Shown here: one piece after another, positions 9,088 through 17,211 of the stretch
How positions within the stretch are numbered: position 1 is the first letter of the stretch
Layout of the letters: each line of letters opens with the position of its first letter
Source of the DNA: Thermomicrobiales bacterium
Lineage (GTDB): Bacteria; Chloroflexota; Chloroflexia; Thermomicrobiales; UBA6265
Direction of reading: 5' to 3'
Assembly: GCA_019637585.1 (NCBI GenBank)
Contig: JAHBVL010000004.1
Coordinates: forward strand, 186,001-250,000
Length of the DNA stretch: 64,000 nucleotides
The notes under the pieces: model-generated
Database searches by the model: none
Seen by the model: the letters and a program-made list of their open reading frames with translations, nothing else
What the model was told of the DNA's origin: nothing
Made by a program: the position numbers and the translations under genes

Positions 9088-10707
9088 TTAGTCCTTCAGC
9101 CACCAGTTCCAGAACGGCACTGCCAGCTGAACCTGTGGCAGGAAGCCGCCGACCGAGGAGGACATCGCGGCGATCGATCCGAAGTCGCCGACTTTGACCA
9201 TGGGAATCTCGGTGTAGAAGTTGCTCTGGATTTGCTCCCAGTAGCCATAGCGGGTGTCGAAATCGGACTCGCTCCGCAGTTGATCGAAGGTGGCCGACGT
9301 CTCATCGGAACACCACCAGCCCGGCCAGGAGCAGAGCTGCAGCAACGAAAGCTGCGTCGGGTCGGAGGAGAAGGGATAGCTGGTGGGGAAGAGATCCCAC
9401 AGCGTTTCATCGCCGCGGCGCTCCACCAGCGTGGCCCAGTCGTACGTTTCGAACTCGACGGTGAAGCCGGCCTGCTCCAGTTGCTGCGCGGCCACGAGAC
9501 CGATGTTGTAGAGATACTGGTACTCGTGCGTCGACATGAATCGCAGCGGCGTGCCGTCGTATCCAGCTTCTTCCAGGTATTGCTTCGCCAGTTCCGGGTT
9601 GGCCTGGTTGTACCGTTCCTCGCCGATCGTCGAGTGCCAGGCGGTTTCCTGCAGCATGACGCCGGGATCGAGGCGATAGAACCCCTCACCATGGGCGGCT
9701 TGCAGAATCGGTTCGCTGGAAATCGCGGCCTGGATCGCTTCCCGGATTTTGAGATCGCCCGTCAGCGGCGAACGCCAGTTGATGACGATCACATCGATAT
9801 CGGACGGCGGCAGTGTTTCCACCACCAGCGACGCGTCGCCACTCAGCGCTCCATACTGGTCGGTTCCCACGGTCGACAGATAGTGGTAGTCGCCCGCCTG
9901 CAGACCCGCCACGCGCGATGCTTCGTCGGGAGCTGGAATGAACACGATTTCATCGAGGAACTGCTGTTTGTGCCCGCCATGTCCAATTGGTTCACCCTCG
10001 AGCGCTGAGTATTCCTCGAACCGCTCGTAGGTGACATGAATGTCGGGAACCCATTCGGCGAGTTTGTATGGGCCCGTGCCAATGAATCCTTCGGTCAATG
10101 GATCGGCGCCGGCGGCGTCGATCACCGACTTCGGATAGATGGCGCATCCCTGGTAGTTCTCGGCCAGCGAGGCGACGAACGTGCCGAATGGCTGCGTCAT
10201 CGTGAAATCAATGGTGTAGTCGTCGACGATGGTGATCGCTTCGGTCGCCGCGAGCAGCGCGCCGCCGTGGCCACTCATGCCGCCCCAACGCTCGATCGAA
10301 GCCACGACATCGGCAGCCTTCATCTCTTCGCCATTGTGGAAGAGCACACCCTGGCGGATCTTCAGGGTGTTGGTCAGACCGTCTTCGCTGACTTCGTGTG
10401 ATTCAGCCAGCATCGGGATGATGCGGAAGCCGTCGTCATAGGTGAACAGCGGCTCGTACATCACCCAGGTGACAAGCGAGACGATACCGGCTGTGGTCTG
10501 ATGCATGTCCAGCGTTGGCGGTTCGCCGGCGATCGCCACATTGAGCGAGCCTCCGACCACCGGCTCATCCTGGGCCAGCGCGCCGTCGATATTGAGCGCA
10601 GCGGCGGCCCCAGCGCCAAGCGCGGTTGCCTGCAGCAGCGTTCGCCGGGAAAGGGGAATGTCGGGGAATGGCGTAATCAGGGAATGTTCACTGGATCGCG
10701 TGGTCAT
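9088..10707 (-). CDS. ABC importer substrate-binding protein, family 5, Tat-exported (no permease partner nearby)
   Basis: The 539-residue protein opens MTTRSSEHSL and has a Tat signal (SRRTLLQATALGAGAAAALN) ending near GALAQ. The mature part has family 5 motifs: EPPTLDMHQTTAGI, LAESHEVSEDG, LKIRQGVLFHNGEEM and GTGPYKLAEWV. ATG at 10707 is chosen because GGAG lies six bases upstream; longer in-frame starts to 10818 lack the Tat geometry. It is a single-gene unit closed by a strong terminator and is divergent from the sugar isomerase-like gene. It may share the permeases encoded at 2.2-4.1 kb or use others elsewhere. Confidence 0.88.
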   Translation of the reverse strand: MTTRSSEHSLITPFPDIPLSRRTLLQATALGAGAAAALNIDGALAQDEPVVGGSLNVAIAGEPPTLDMHQTTAGIVSLVTWVMYEPLFTYDDGFRIIPMLAESHEVSEDGLTNTLKIRQGVLFHNGEEMKAADVVASIERWGGMSGHGGALLAATEAITIVDDYTIDFTMTQPFGTFVASLAENYQGCAIYPKSVIDAAGADPLTEGFIGTGPYKLAEWVPDIHVTYERFEEYSALEGEPIGHGGHKQQFLDEIVFIPAPDEASRVAGLQAGDYHYLSTVGTDQYGALSGDASLVVETLPPSDIDVIVINWRSPLTGDLKIREAIQAAISSEPILQAAHGEGFYRLDPGVMLQETAWHSTIGEERYNQANPELAKQYLEEAGYDGTPLRFMSTHEYQYLYNIGLVAAQQLEQAGFTVEFETYDWATLVERRGDETLWDLFPTSYPFSSDPTQLSLLQLCSWPGWWCSDETSATFDQLRSESDFDTRYGYWEQIQSNFYTEIPMVKVGDFGSIAAMSSSVGGFLPQVQLAVPFWNWWLKD

Positions 10708-10956
10708 GGGCTTCTCCATTGCGATGACCTGAGTCTCCAATTCGACCGGAATGAACTTCGCCGGAACCAGGCGGAAAGCGTCCTCTGCCGCCTGTGGGAA
10801 CACCTCCCTCATGTGCAATATCGTGCGAGTCAGGTGACGACGTTGGAGTCAACGCTAGCGCGATCATATCGGGGCGGTCCTTCGCGGTCAATTCGCTCCA
10901 TCTGTGCCGATACAATGACCGAAATGGGCATCCGGCCGAACAATGAGGGCATTGGC

Positions 10957-11712
10957 ATGAAGACTAGCATCGCCTGGTGGGGATTCGAGAACTGTGGTCT
11001 TTCGCCCGACGACCTGATCCGCGCGGCCGTCGAGCTCGGTTACGCCGGGTTCGAGTTCGCTCCGCCAGAGCAATGGGGGGCCATCCGCGATGCCGGGCTC
11101 GAGATCGTTGCCGATCGCGGACACCAGGGAATCGGCCGGGGACTCAACGATCTCTCACAGCACGCGCGTTGCGAATCGGAGCTGCTGGCCAGTATCGATC
11201 GCGCCGGCGAATGGCAGATTCCCGTGCTCGTCTGCTTCAGCGGCGAGCGTCGAGGCATCAGCGAGGAAGCCGGCGCCGTCAATACGGCAACGGCGCTCCG
11301 TCGCGTGGCGAAAGCGGCGGAAGACGCCGGCGTGCTCCTGGCGCTGGAGCTCCTCAACAGCAAGATCGACCATCCCGGGTATCAGTGCGATTCCACCCCC
11401 TGGGGCGTCCAGGTGATCGAATGGGTTGATTCGCCCGCGGTGAAGCTCCTCTACGACGTCTATCACATGCAGATCATGGAAGGTGACGTGATCCGAACGA
11501 TTCGGCAATCGCACCAGCATTTCGGCCATTACCACGTCGCCGGCAACCCCGGTCGCAACGAACCCGACGACTCGCAGGAACTCAACTATCCACCGGTCTA
11601 TCGAGCCATCGCCGCGACTGGATACCGTGGCTATGTTGGGATGGAGTTCATCCCTGCCGGCGATCCTGTCGAGGCGTTGCGGGCGGCACATGAGCAGCTG
11701 TCGCGTGCGTGA
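10957..11712 (+). CDS. Sugar phosphate isomerase/epimerase-like TIM barrel (hydroxypyruvate isomerase-like)
   Basis: The 251-residue protein begins MKTSIAWWGF and has the xylose-isomerase-like TIM-barrel signature of hydroxypyruvate isomerase relatives. Visible elements are the LALELLN strand (Glu ligand), YDVYHMQIMEGD (Asp/His ligands), HYHVAGNPGR and YVGMEFIP near the C-terminus. GAGGG sits seven bases before ATG 10957. A second in-frame ATG at 10924 lies just after a TACAAT box (10911-10916) and would give a near-leaderless 262-residue form. It is divergent from the binding protein. Substrate is unknown; a sugar or ketoacid isomerase is the best guess. Confidence 0.7.
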   Translation: MKTSIAWWGFENCGLSPDDLIRAAVELGYAGFEFAPPEQWGAIRDAGLEIVADRGHQGIGRGLNDLSQHARCESELLASIDRAGEWQIPVLVCFSGERRGISEEAGAVNTATALRRVAKAAEDAGVLLALELLNSKIDHPGYQCDSTPWGVQVIEWVDSPAVKLLYDVYHMQIMEGDVIRTIRQSHQHFGHYHVAGNPGRNEPDDSQELNYPPVYRAIAATGYRGYVGMEFIPAGDPVEALRAAHEQLSRA

Positions 11713-11790
11713 CGCATGTTCTGTAACCTGGACGCGGGAAGAGCCGCCAGCTCGTCCTTGCGCGAAAGGTCGCGTCTGCGTTGGCCATGT

Positions 11791-11825
11791 CAGACATTGT
11801 CTGCCCGCGCTCGTGGGGATAGACT
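11791..11825 (+). promoter_or_regulatory. Promoter of the toxin-antitoxin pair with overlapping palindrome
   Basis: TTGTCT (11797-11802) and TAGACT (11820-11825) are separated by 17 bases, placing the start of transcription at or beside the ATG at 11831, so the message would be nearly leaderless. The -35 box is inside the palindrome CAGAC-ATT-GTCTG (11791-11803), a plausible operator for the ribbon-helix-helix antitoxin encoded downstream. Autoregulation is inferred from family behaviour. Confidence 0.45.
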
Positions 11826-11830
11826 GATCA

Positions 11831-12142
11831 ATGGGCGAGACACCTCGAATCACCGCGCTGGAATGGGATTCCTGGAACAGCGTCCATGTCACAAAGCATG
11901 GTCTCGCACGTCGCGAGGCAGAAGAAGCGCTTTTTGGCGATCCTGTCGTTCGGGAAACATACAAGAATCGGTTTCAATTTATCGGGCCAACACAAGAAGG
12001 AAAGTTGGTTTCGGTAGTCGTGGGACCGAATCCGCACCTACCGGGAGTGTTCTACGTGTTTAGCGCACGCCCCGCGGACCGAAAGGAGCAGGCATACTAT
12101 GAGGCGACCCGAAACCAGTCCGATCCCGACGCCGACGGTTGA
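11831..12142 (+). CDS. BrnT-like toxin, type II toxin-antitoxin system
   Basis: The 103-residue protein has the BrnT pattern: LEWDSWNSVHVTKHGL near residue 10-25, then REAEEALFGDPV, a central strand pair, and FYVFSARPADRKEQAYYE near the end. BrnT toxins are small RNase-fold proteins that inhibit translation and are neutralised by BrnA. The gene lies toxin-first, and its last 44 bases overlap the start of the antitoxin gene, as expected for translational coupling. Sequence similarity is judged by eye only, so a related DUF4258-type protein is the alternative. Confidence 0.55.
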   Translation: MGETPRITALEWDSWNSVHVTKHGLARREAEEALFGDPVVRETYKNRFQFIGPTQEGKLVSVVVGPNPHLPGVFYVFSARPADRKEQAYYEATRNQSDPDADG

Positions 12143-12431
12143 TCTCGGCTATCCCACGGAGCAACACGGCAAGATTCCTGCATTCAACAACATCGAAGAA
12201 GAGGCTGAATTCTGGGACACTCATTCCTTCGTGGATTTTCTGGACGACTCCTGGGCGGTTGACAATCCTATCGATCCAGAACTTCGAAAAGAGCACCGAC
12301 TTACTGTGCGGCTCAGTGCCTCCGACAATCGGGAAATCGAGGCACGCGCCAAATCCCGTGGAATTGGCTCGTCCACTCTTGTCCGAATGTGGATTCGCGA
12401 ACGTCTCGACCAGGAGCGCAAGGCATCCTGA
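12099..12431 (+). CDS. BrnA/CopG-like antitoxin with ribbon-helix-helix domain
   Basis: The 110-residue protein carries the conserved EEAEFWDTHSFVDFLDD segment (residues ~34-50) typical of the CopG-type antitoxins paired with BrnT. A C-terminal ribbon-helix-helix follows: RLTVRLSASDNREIEARAKSRG and STLVRMWIRERL. AAAGGAG lies about ten bases before the ATG inside the toxin gene. The first ~30 residues are proline-rich and likely disordered. It should bind the toxin and repress the promoter at 11.8 kb. Confidence 0.6.
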   Translation: MRRPETSPIPTPTVDLGYPTEQHGKIPAFNNIEEEAEFWDTHSFVDFLDDSWAVDNPIDPELRKEHRLTVRLSASDNREIEARAKSRGIGSSTLVRMWIRERLDQERKAS

Positions 12432-12458
12432 ATTCTTGTAACGAGACGTGGGGCGCCC

Positions 12459-12734
12459 CTACGAATCAACGCCCCGGATCCGATCCCATGCCGAACGCCA
12501 GAGCGATTTTTGGCCCGCATTCGGATTCGGCCACTGCTGATCTTCTCGACGAATGCGGCTGGCCACGAGCATATACAGCGACCCGCCAACCAGAACAGCC
12601 GCGAGCACCCAGATGAGCCAGGTCGGACCGGTGTATTCGAGTCGTTCGCCGGTGATGATCTGCCAGACGAGCACCACCGCCGCCACGCCACAGAGCGCCA
12701 GGATCAGCACGCCGATTGGGTTGCTTCGAAACAT
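12459..12734 (-). CDS. Small two-helix membrane protein, function unknown
   Basis: The 91-residue product has two clear transmembrane helices (PIGVLILALCGVAAVVLVW and WLIWVLAAVLVGGSLYMLV) and a polar, positively charged C-terminal tail of about 35 residues. GAGGG lies nine bases before the ATG, supporting a real gene. It converges on the antitoxin gene and diverges from the guanidinium exporter. I do not recognise a family. Confidence 0.6.
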   Translation of the reverse strand: MFRSNPIGVLILALCGVAAVVLVWQIITGERLEYTGPTWLIWVLAAVLVGGSLYMLVASRIRREDQQWPNPNAGQKSLWRSAWDRIRGVDS

Positions 12735-12877
12735 CCAGGGAATCCCTCATTCACGCCTGATTTCCGGCCAGAATGCATCCAAGGATACTCGCCAGGCATC
12801 GACGCGACGGGCGGGGACGATTTCGGCGGTTTCCGGTTTGTCGCGTATGGCAGACTAGCGCCGTAGCCACGCGGCAC

Positions 12878-12920
12878 CCGGACGAGGTGCGCCGTACCCG
12901 GTCTGCGACAAGACGGCGTG
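12878..12920 (+). ncRNA. Guanidine-III riboswitch (ykkC-III class)
   Basis: The segment matches the ykkC-III aptamer closely as I remember it: CCGGACGAGGTGCGCCGT, then ACCCGGTC, a short variable TGC linker, and GACAAGACGGCG. The conserved blocks can form the two-helix pseudoknot in which the ACGGCG end pairs with CGCCGT. The aptamer ends four bases before the AGGAG ribosome-binding site (12924-12928) of the exporter gene, so guanidinium binding could free or mask translation initiation. The gene downstream is a SugE/Gdx exporter, the expected target. Confidence 0.88.
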
Positions 12921-12935
12921 AACAGGAGACGTGAG

Positions 12936-13250
12936 ATGGCCTGGGTGATCCTGGTCGTTTCCGGACTGCTCGAAGCTGTCTGGGCGACCGCGCTTGGCAG
13001 ATCGGAAGGGTTTTCCCGACCCTATCCCTCGATTGTGTTTGGCGTAGCCGTTGTGCTCAGCATGGTGGGGCTAGCCACCGCGATGCGCGCCATTCCCATC
13101 GGCACCGCCTATGCCGTTTGGGTTGGAATCGGCGCCGTCACGACCGTCGCCTACGCGATCTACGCTGGTACCGAATCGGCATCCCCACTCAAGATCATCT
13201 TCTTGCTCGGGATCATCGTTTGTGTCGTGGGATTGAAGTACGCCCATTGA
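12936..13250 (+). CDS. sugE: Guanidinium exporter, SMR family (Gdx/SugE)
   Basis: The 104-residue protein has the four helices of the small multidrug resistance family and the SugE/Gdx-specific features. These include MAWVILVVSGLLEAVWATALG with the essential Glu in helix 1, GFSR, GTAYAVWVGIGAV and ESASPLKI. Gdx proteins exchange guanidinium for protons across the inner membrane as antiparallel dimers. ATG at 12936 follows AGGAG by seven bases; a longer in-frame start at 12918 would overlap the riboswitch. The riboswitch upstream gives direct control by the transported ligand. Confidence 0.92.
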   Translation: MAWVILVVSGLLEAVWATALGRSEGFSRPYPSIVFGVAVVLSMVGLATAMRAIPIGTAYAVWVGIGAVTTVAYAIYAGTESASPLKIIFLLGIIVCVVGLKYAH

Positions 13251-13254
13251 GAAG

Positions 13255-13272
13255 ACCGGCCCGGGCCGGTCG
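13255..13272. terminator. Perfect 18-base palindrome between convergent genes
   Basis: GACCGGCCCGGGCCGGTC lies four bases after the exporter stop and 13 bases before the end of the opposite-strand secreted-protein gene. Its position suggests a shared bidirectional terminator hairpin, but there is no T-run on either side, so termination is only inferred. Confidence 0.35.
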
Positions 13273-13285
13273 ACGGGCGCACCGC

Positions 13286-14590
13286 TCAAACCTGAGGAGC
13301 GCGTTCCGTCGCTTCCTCTGCACCAGCAAAGGCAATGGCCAGAACCCAGACGGCCCTACTGGTCGAACCGGCGTTCATGAGCATCGTCCCGCCGGACTCG
13401 GTCGGAACGAGCAGCAAGGGAGGCGCCATGATTTGCCGATCTGGCGCCGCGAATTGCGTTGTGTCCGCTGTCTGGTTTGCAGAGTCGAAGATCGTGCATG
13501 ACGCAGTGCCATCCGTCGTGCAGACCACCAGCAACTCGGTCGTTGAGTCAATGGTCAGTCGCGCTCCGGGCAGGAGCTGTGCTTCGCCGAAGGATGTCGT
13601 CAAATCGCCGGCAATGCCCTGCAATAGCGTGCTGGCCAGGACGCTCGACGCGATTCGTGGGCCGGTCGTCTCCTTGGCGAACGATATCGAGGAGGAGCTG
13701 GCGATCGACATGCGGAGGGCGAGAGCTGGATCAGGCCCATTGTTCCGCAGACGGATCGTGCTTCCCGCTGGAACCAGAACCGAATCGAAGTGGTCGAGCG
13801 ACCATGTCCGGCCAGGAGGACCGACCGCGCCTCGCTGCGGCACGCCAAGCGACGAGAGTTCGATCTGCGATTCCTGGACATCGAAACGATGCGCCTGAAT
13901 CTCTCCGGAGAGGGTCCAGACGATCAGGGGAGCACTGCTCGGCGTGTAGGTGACAACGGCGCCAGGCTTGAATTCTTCCACAGTGACGGTGAGCGTCTCG
14001 TTTCCTCTGGAAAGGAGATCACCGAGCGTGATCGGCTGGGAGGGATTCAGCTGGAATAGCCCGTTCCAGTCTGCTTTTCGCTCGACAATCGCGCCGTCTG
14101 CGACACGGAACTCTTCCTGGCGCGGCCAGAGCGCGGCATTGGCGTCGACCTGCAATCCGAAGTGGGTGCTGTTCGACCTGGGCAGCACGGCTACCTGGGC
14201 CAGAACAGTCGTTCCTCTGGTGAAGATGGCGACTGGTTCGATTCGCATGTCCGGAGCGACGGAATGCACGAACGCGATGTGTTGCTCCAGCGTGAACTGC
14301 TCCGGAAGGTTCCCGGCGGACGTGTCGAGATCGAGGAGATCATCACTCACGACAGTGCGCAAGGCGGAAGGATCGCCGGTTGCCAGCATCGCATTCACGG
14401 CATGGTAGTAGCGACGCACCAGTGACGTGAGTCGCGGATCGGAATCCACGACGTTCACGTCAGACTGGCCGATCGTGGCCGAGGTCAACACGAGGAGAGA
14501 CGAGGCGACGGTCAGGACGAGCGCCAGAGCGATCAGCAGCGTTCGTTCGATGGATCGCGAATTCGATCGGTTCGGCCGCAGTTGGTTCAT
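13286..14590 (-). CDS. Secreted or membrane-anchored protein with beta-rich (cupin-like) segments, function unknown
   Basis: The 434-residue protein has a basic N-terminus and one hydrophobic signal or anchor (LLIALALVLTVASSLLVL, residues ~18-36), so it is probably outside the cytoplasm. Residues ~50-150 include a NTF2-like-looking stretch (LVRRYYHAVNAMLATGDPSALRTVVSDDLL). The second half has cupin-like motifs (VWTLSGEIQAHRF and VPAGSTIRLRNNGPDPAL). The last ~90 residues are beta-rich. No catalytic residues are evident. It lies just downstream of the LuxR-type regulator gene on the same strand. Confidence 0.65.
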   Translation of the reverse strand: MNQLRPNRSNSRSIERTLLIALALVLTVASSLLVLTSATIGQSDVNVVDSDPRLTSLVRRYYHAVNAMLATGDPSALRTVVSDDLLDLDTSAGNLPEQFTLEQHIAFVHSVAPDMRIEPVAIFTRGTTVLAQVAVLPRSNSTHFGLQVDANAALWPRQEEFRVADGAIVERKADWNGLFQLNPSQPITLGDLLSRGNETLTVTVEEFKPGAVVTYTPSSAPLIVWTLSGEIQAHRFDVQESQIELSSLGVPQRGAVGPPGRTWSLDHFDSVLVPAGSTIRLRNNGPDPALALRMSIASSSSISFAKETTGPRIASSVLASTLLQGIAGDLTTSFGEAQLLPGARLTIDSTTELLVVCTTDGTASCTIFDSANQTADTTQFAAPDRQIMAPPLLLVPTESGGTMLMNAGSTSRAVWVLAIAFAGAEEATERAPQV

Positions 14591-14668
14591 GAACGCAATG
14601 CTGCGCTTATCGATCGAGTGTGCGCATCGTCAGAAATGGGGAGATCCGACGAGCCTGGGCCGGAAGAC

Positions 14669-17050
14669 CTACCCCAATCCGTTGCGGACCGCCCATGCCG
14701 CGACGGCAGCGCGCGAGTCGAGATCGAGTTTGGCCAGGATGTTGCGGACGTGGCTGATCGCCGTGCTCTGGCTGATCATCAGGGCGTCGGCGATTTCCCG
14801 GTTCGATTTACCGGAGGCGAGCAGCTCGACCACGTCGACTTCGCGGCGAGTGAGTCCACCTGGGGCGGCGTCAGCGTTGAGCGTAGAGCGGCGGGCATCG
14901 CGGCCGAGTGAAACGAGCACTTCAACGCAGGCAAGTCGAGCCTGATCGAGGGTGAGCCGGTGGCCTGATTGCCAGGCGTCGCGGAATGCGTCCGGGCCGA
15001 GATGATCCGTCGCCGAACGAATTGCTGATTCGATGCTCGCGCGGCGCGCTGCGGACGGTACCTGACCGATGGCGGTCCGGAGTGCATCGGCGGCTCCGAG
15101 CAAACGAGCGCTCTCCGTCCAGCATTCGAGTCGCGCCGCGAGTGTTCCGGCCCCGGCCAGCGTATCGAGGAACCGCTCCTGGCTGAGGGTGTCGGGATAG
15201 AGGGAGAGACTCTCCTGATAGTGCCGGCACGCGGCCCCGCCATTCCCGCGCGCCGATTCCAGATCGCCAAGCATGTTGAGCGCCTGCAAAACGCCATAGG
15301 AGAAGCCGTTCTCGGCGAACAGAGCGCGGGCTTTGCCGAAAGAGGAAATCGCCAGCTCGTGATCGCCTGCGCTGATGGCATCCAGCCCTTCCCGGAACGA
15401 GACCCGGGCCAGGGAGGCCGGATTGCCGGATCGCAACGCGTGGACCTTCGCATTGGCGAACGCTCCCAGGGCGGGATCGAATTCCCCGCCGGCCAGAAGC
15501 GCGAAGCCCTGACAGGAGTAGGCAGAAGCAATGGCAACGTCGTTGCCGAGCGGCAGCCTGAGGCGGACCGCTTCTTCTCCCCATGCGGGAGAGGGGGCTG
15601 CTCCCAGATCAAGATCGAGCAACGTCAGCTTGACGAGACCCGTTGCTCGCGCCTCTGGATCGGATGCGTCCGGCATGGCCAGCGATTTCGCCAGCCAGTC
15701 TCTTCCTTCGAGTCGGTGACTCCGAAAAAACCAGAGCCCGCCCAGCGCTGCCGACAGGCGAAGCAGCCTGGCGCCATCCTGAACGCTCTCGAGCCAGTCG
15801 AGGGCGCTTCGCAGATTCGGCAGCTCAGCTTCCAGTAGATCGAGCGAGGATCGATGATGCGGCCCTCCCCAGATCGTTGCATCCAGCCGCTCCGCCAGCT
15901 CCACGTAGTAATCGGCGAGCGCCGAACGGGTCGCATTCAGCTCTCCCTGTGCCGTAAACCTGGCCATGCCGAACTCCCGCACCGGTTCGAGCATGCGGTA
16001 CCGCCCCTCGCGGCCGGAAGCCAGCAGCGGCTGGATCAGGCTCTGGTTCACCAGCGAGGTCAGATTGTCGTACGTGTGAGCTGTGTCGGTGTCGATCGCT
16101 TCGGCGGCGTCGAGGGTGAAGCCTCCGGCGAGGAGGGAGAGTCGCCGGAAAAGACCCTGCTCGCGATCCGATAGCAGGTCGTAGCTCCAACCGATCGCGT
16201 CCTCCATCGACCGCAGGCGAGGTGGCAGATCGGCGTGCCCATTCGTCAGAACGGGCATCCGGTGCTCCAGGCGATCGAGCAACGCTTCAGGCGTGAGGTG
16301 TTGCATGTGAGCCGCGGCCAGCTCGATCGCCAGGGGCAGTCCGTCCAATTGGCGACAGATGGCGGCAATCGCTGGCGCATTGCCCGATGTGAGGGAGAAG
16401 TCGTGCTGCTTCGAACGAGCGCGGTCGACAAACAGTCGCACCGAAGCGACCTGCTCCAGCCCTTCGGCTTCCGTCGTTTGAGCTGGATCCGGCACGTCCA
16501 GAGGATGGACGGCAACGATCTGCTCGCCGCTGAGGTTCAATCCGGCCCGGCTCGTAGTCAGAACGCAGAGCCATCGACAGGAAACGAGCCACTCGGCGAC
16601 AAGCGCCGCCGCCGCGAGGATGTGCTCGAAGTTGTCGAGCACGAGAAGCATCGATCGATCGCGGAGAAAAGCGGCGACAGACTCATCCGGTGTCTGACCG
16701 GCCACTTCGACCAGACCCAGAGCGGTGGCTACTGTTCTGGCGAAGTCGGCAGGGCGCTCCGTCGATCCCAGCGGGACCAGCACCACCCCATCCGCGAACT
16801 CGTCCGATGCCGCTTCCGCCGCTTCGATCGCCAGGCGTGTTTTACCGATTCCACCCGGCCCGGTCAGCGTGACCAGGCGGATGTCAGGGCGTTCGAGCAG
16901 ATCGCAGACGACTCGAAGCTCAGTGGAGCGGCCGACAAATGAGCTGAGTGATCGTGGCAGCTGCCGGGCCGGAGTTTGGGAGCGATGTGGAACGGAGCGA
17001 AGTGGCGGTCGCGGTTGTGTTTGTTCCACATCGATGGAGCTTCTGATCAT
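14669..17050 (-). CDS. Large LuxR-family regulator with NB-ARC/AAA-type ATPase and TPR-like region
   Basis: The 793-residue protein is built like the LAL-type or AfsR-like regulators. It has a P-loop (LTGPGGIGKTRLA) near residue 65, a Walker B-like LVLDNFEH near 145, the GLPLAIELAA motif of NB-ARC ATPases near 240, and helical repeats from ~380 to 700. A C-terminal LuxR helix-turn-helix follows (LTRREVDVVELLASGKSNREIADAL). It should sense a signal through the ATPase/repeat part and switch transcription. It lies after the MMPL transporter gene on the same strand, which may be a target or partner. Confidence 0.85.
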   Translation of the reverse strand: MIRSSIDVEQTQPRPPLRSVPHRSQTPARQLPRSLSSFVGRSTELRVVCDLLERPDIRLVTLTGPGGIGKTRLAIEAAEAASDEFADGVVLVPLGSTERPADFARTVATALGLVEVAGQTPDESVAAFLRDRSMLLVLDNFEHILAAAALVAEWLVSCRWLCVLTTSRAGLNLSGEQIVAVHPLDVPDPAQTTEAEGLEQVASVRLFVDRARSKQHDFSLTSGNAPAIAAICRQLDGLPLAIELAAAHMQHLTPEALLDRLEHRMPVLTNGHADLPPRLRSMEDAIGWSYDLLSDREQGLFRRLSLLAGGFTLDAAEAIDTDTAHTYDNLTSLVNQSLIQPLLASGREGRYRMLEPVREFGMARFTAQGELNATRSALADYYVELAERLDATIWGGPHHRSSLDLLEAELPNLRSALDWLESVQDGARLLRLSAALGGLWFFRSHRLEGRDWLAKSLAMPDASDPEARATGLVKLTLLDLDLGAAPSPAWGEEAVRLRLPLGNDVAIASAYSCQGFALLAGGEFDPALGAFANAKVHALRSGNPASLARVSFREGLDAISAGDHELAISSFGKARALFAENGFSYGVLQALNMLGDLESARGNGGAACRHYQESLSLYPDTLSQERFLDTLAGAGTLAARLECWTESARLLGAADALRTAIGQVPSAARRASIESAIRSATDHLGPDAFRDAWQSGHRLTLDQARLACVEVLVSLGRDARRSTLNADAAPGGLTRREVDVVELLASGKSNREIADALMISQSTAISHVRNILAKLDLDSRAAVAAWAVRNGLG

Positions 17051-17159
17051 GGCGATGCCATTTCATGAGGCTTATGTCTGGACAACTGAAGAATGACAGC
17101 CAGAGCATGCGCGGTCAAGCGGTCAATGAGAATCCGGCTCGATCATCCAGATGGCGCTC

Positions 17160-17185
17160 GGGGCGTGCCATTTGCGACACGCCCC
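17160..17185. terminator. Hairpin between the MMPL and LuxR-type genes
   Basis: GGGGCGTG and CACGCCCC form an 8-bp stem around a 10-base loop in the 161-base gap between the two minus-strand genes. There is no T-run, so this could reduce read-through from the transporter gene or simply structure the leader of the regulator gene. Confidence 0.3.
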
Positions 17186-17211
17186 GCGGAGCAATGAACC
17201 AAGCGAACGAT

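Noticed and set aside
10501-10956. Long N-terminal extension of the isomerase-like protein
   Set aside because: It overlaps the opposite binding-protein gene and lacks family sequence; starts at 10924 or 10957 fit much better.
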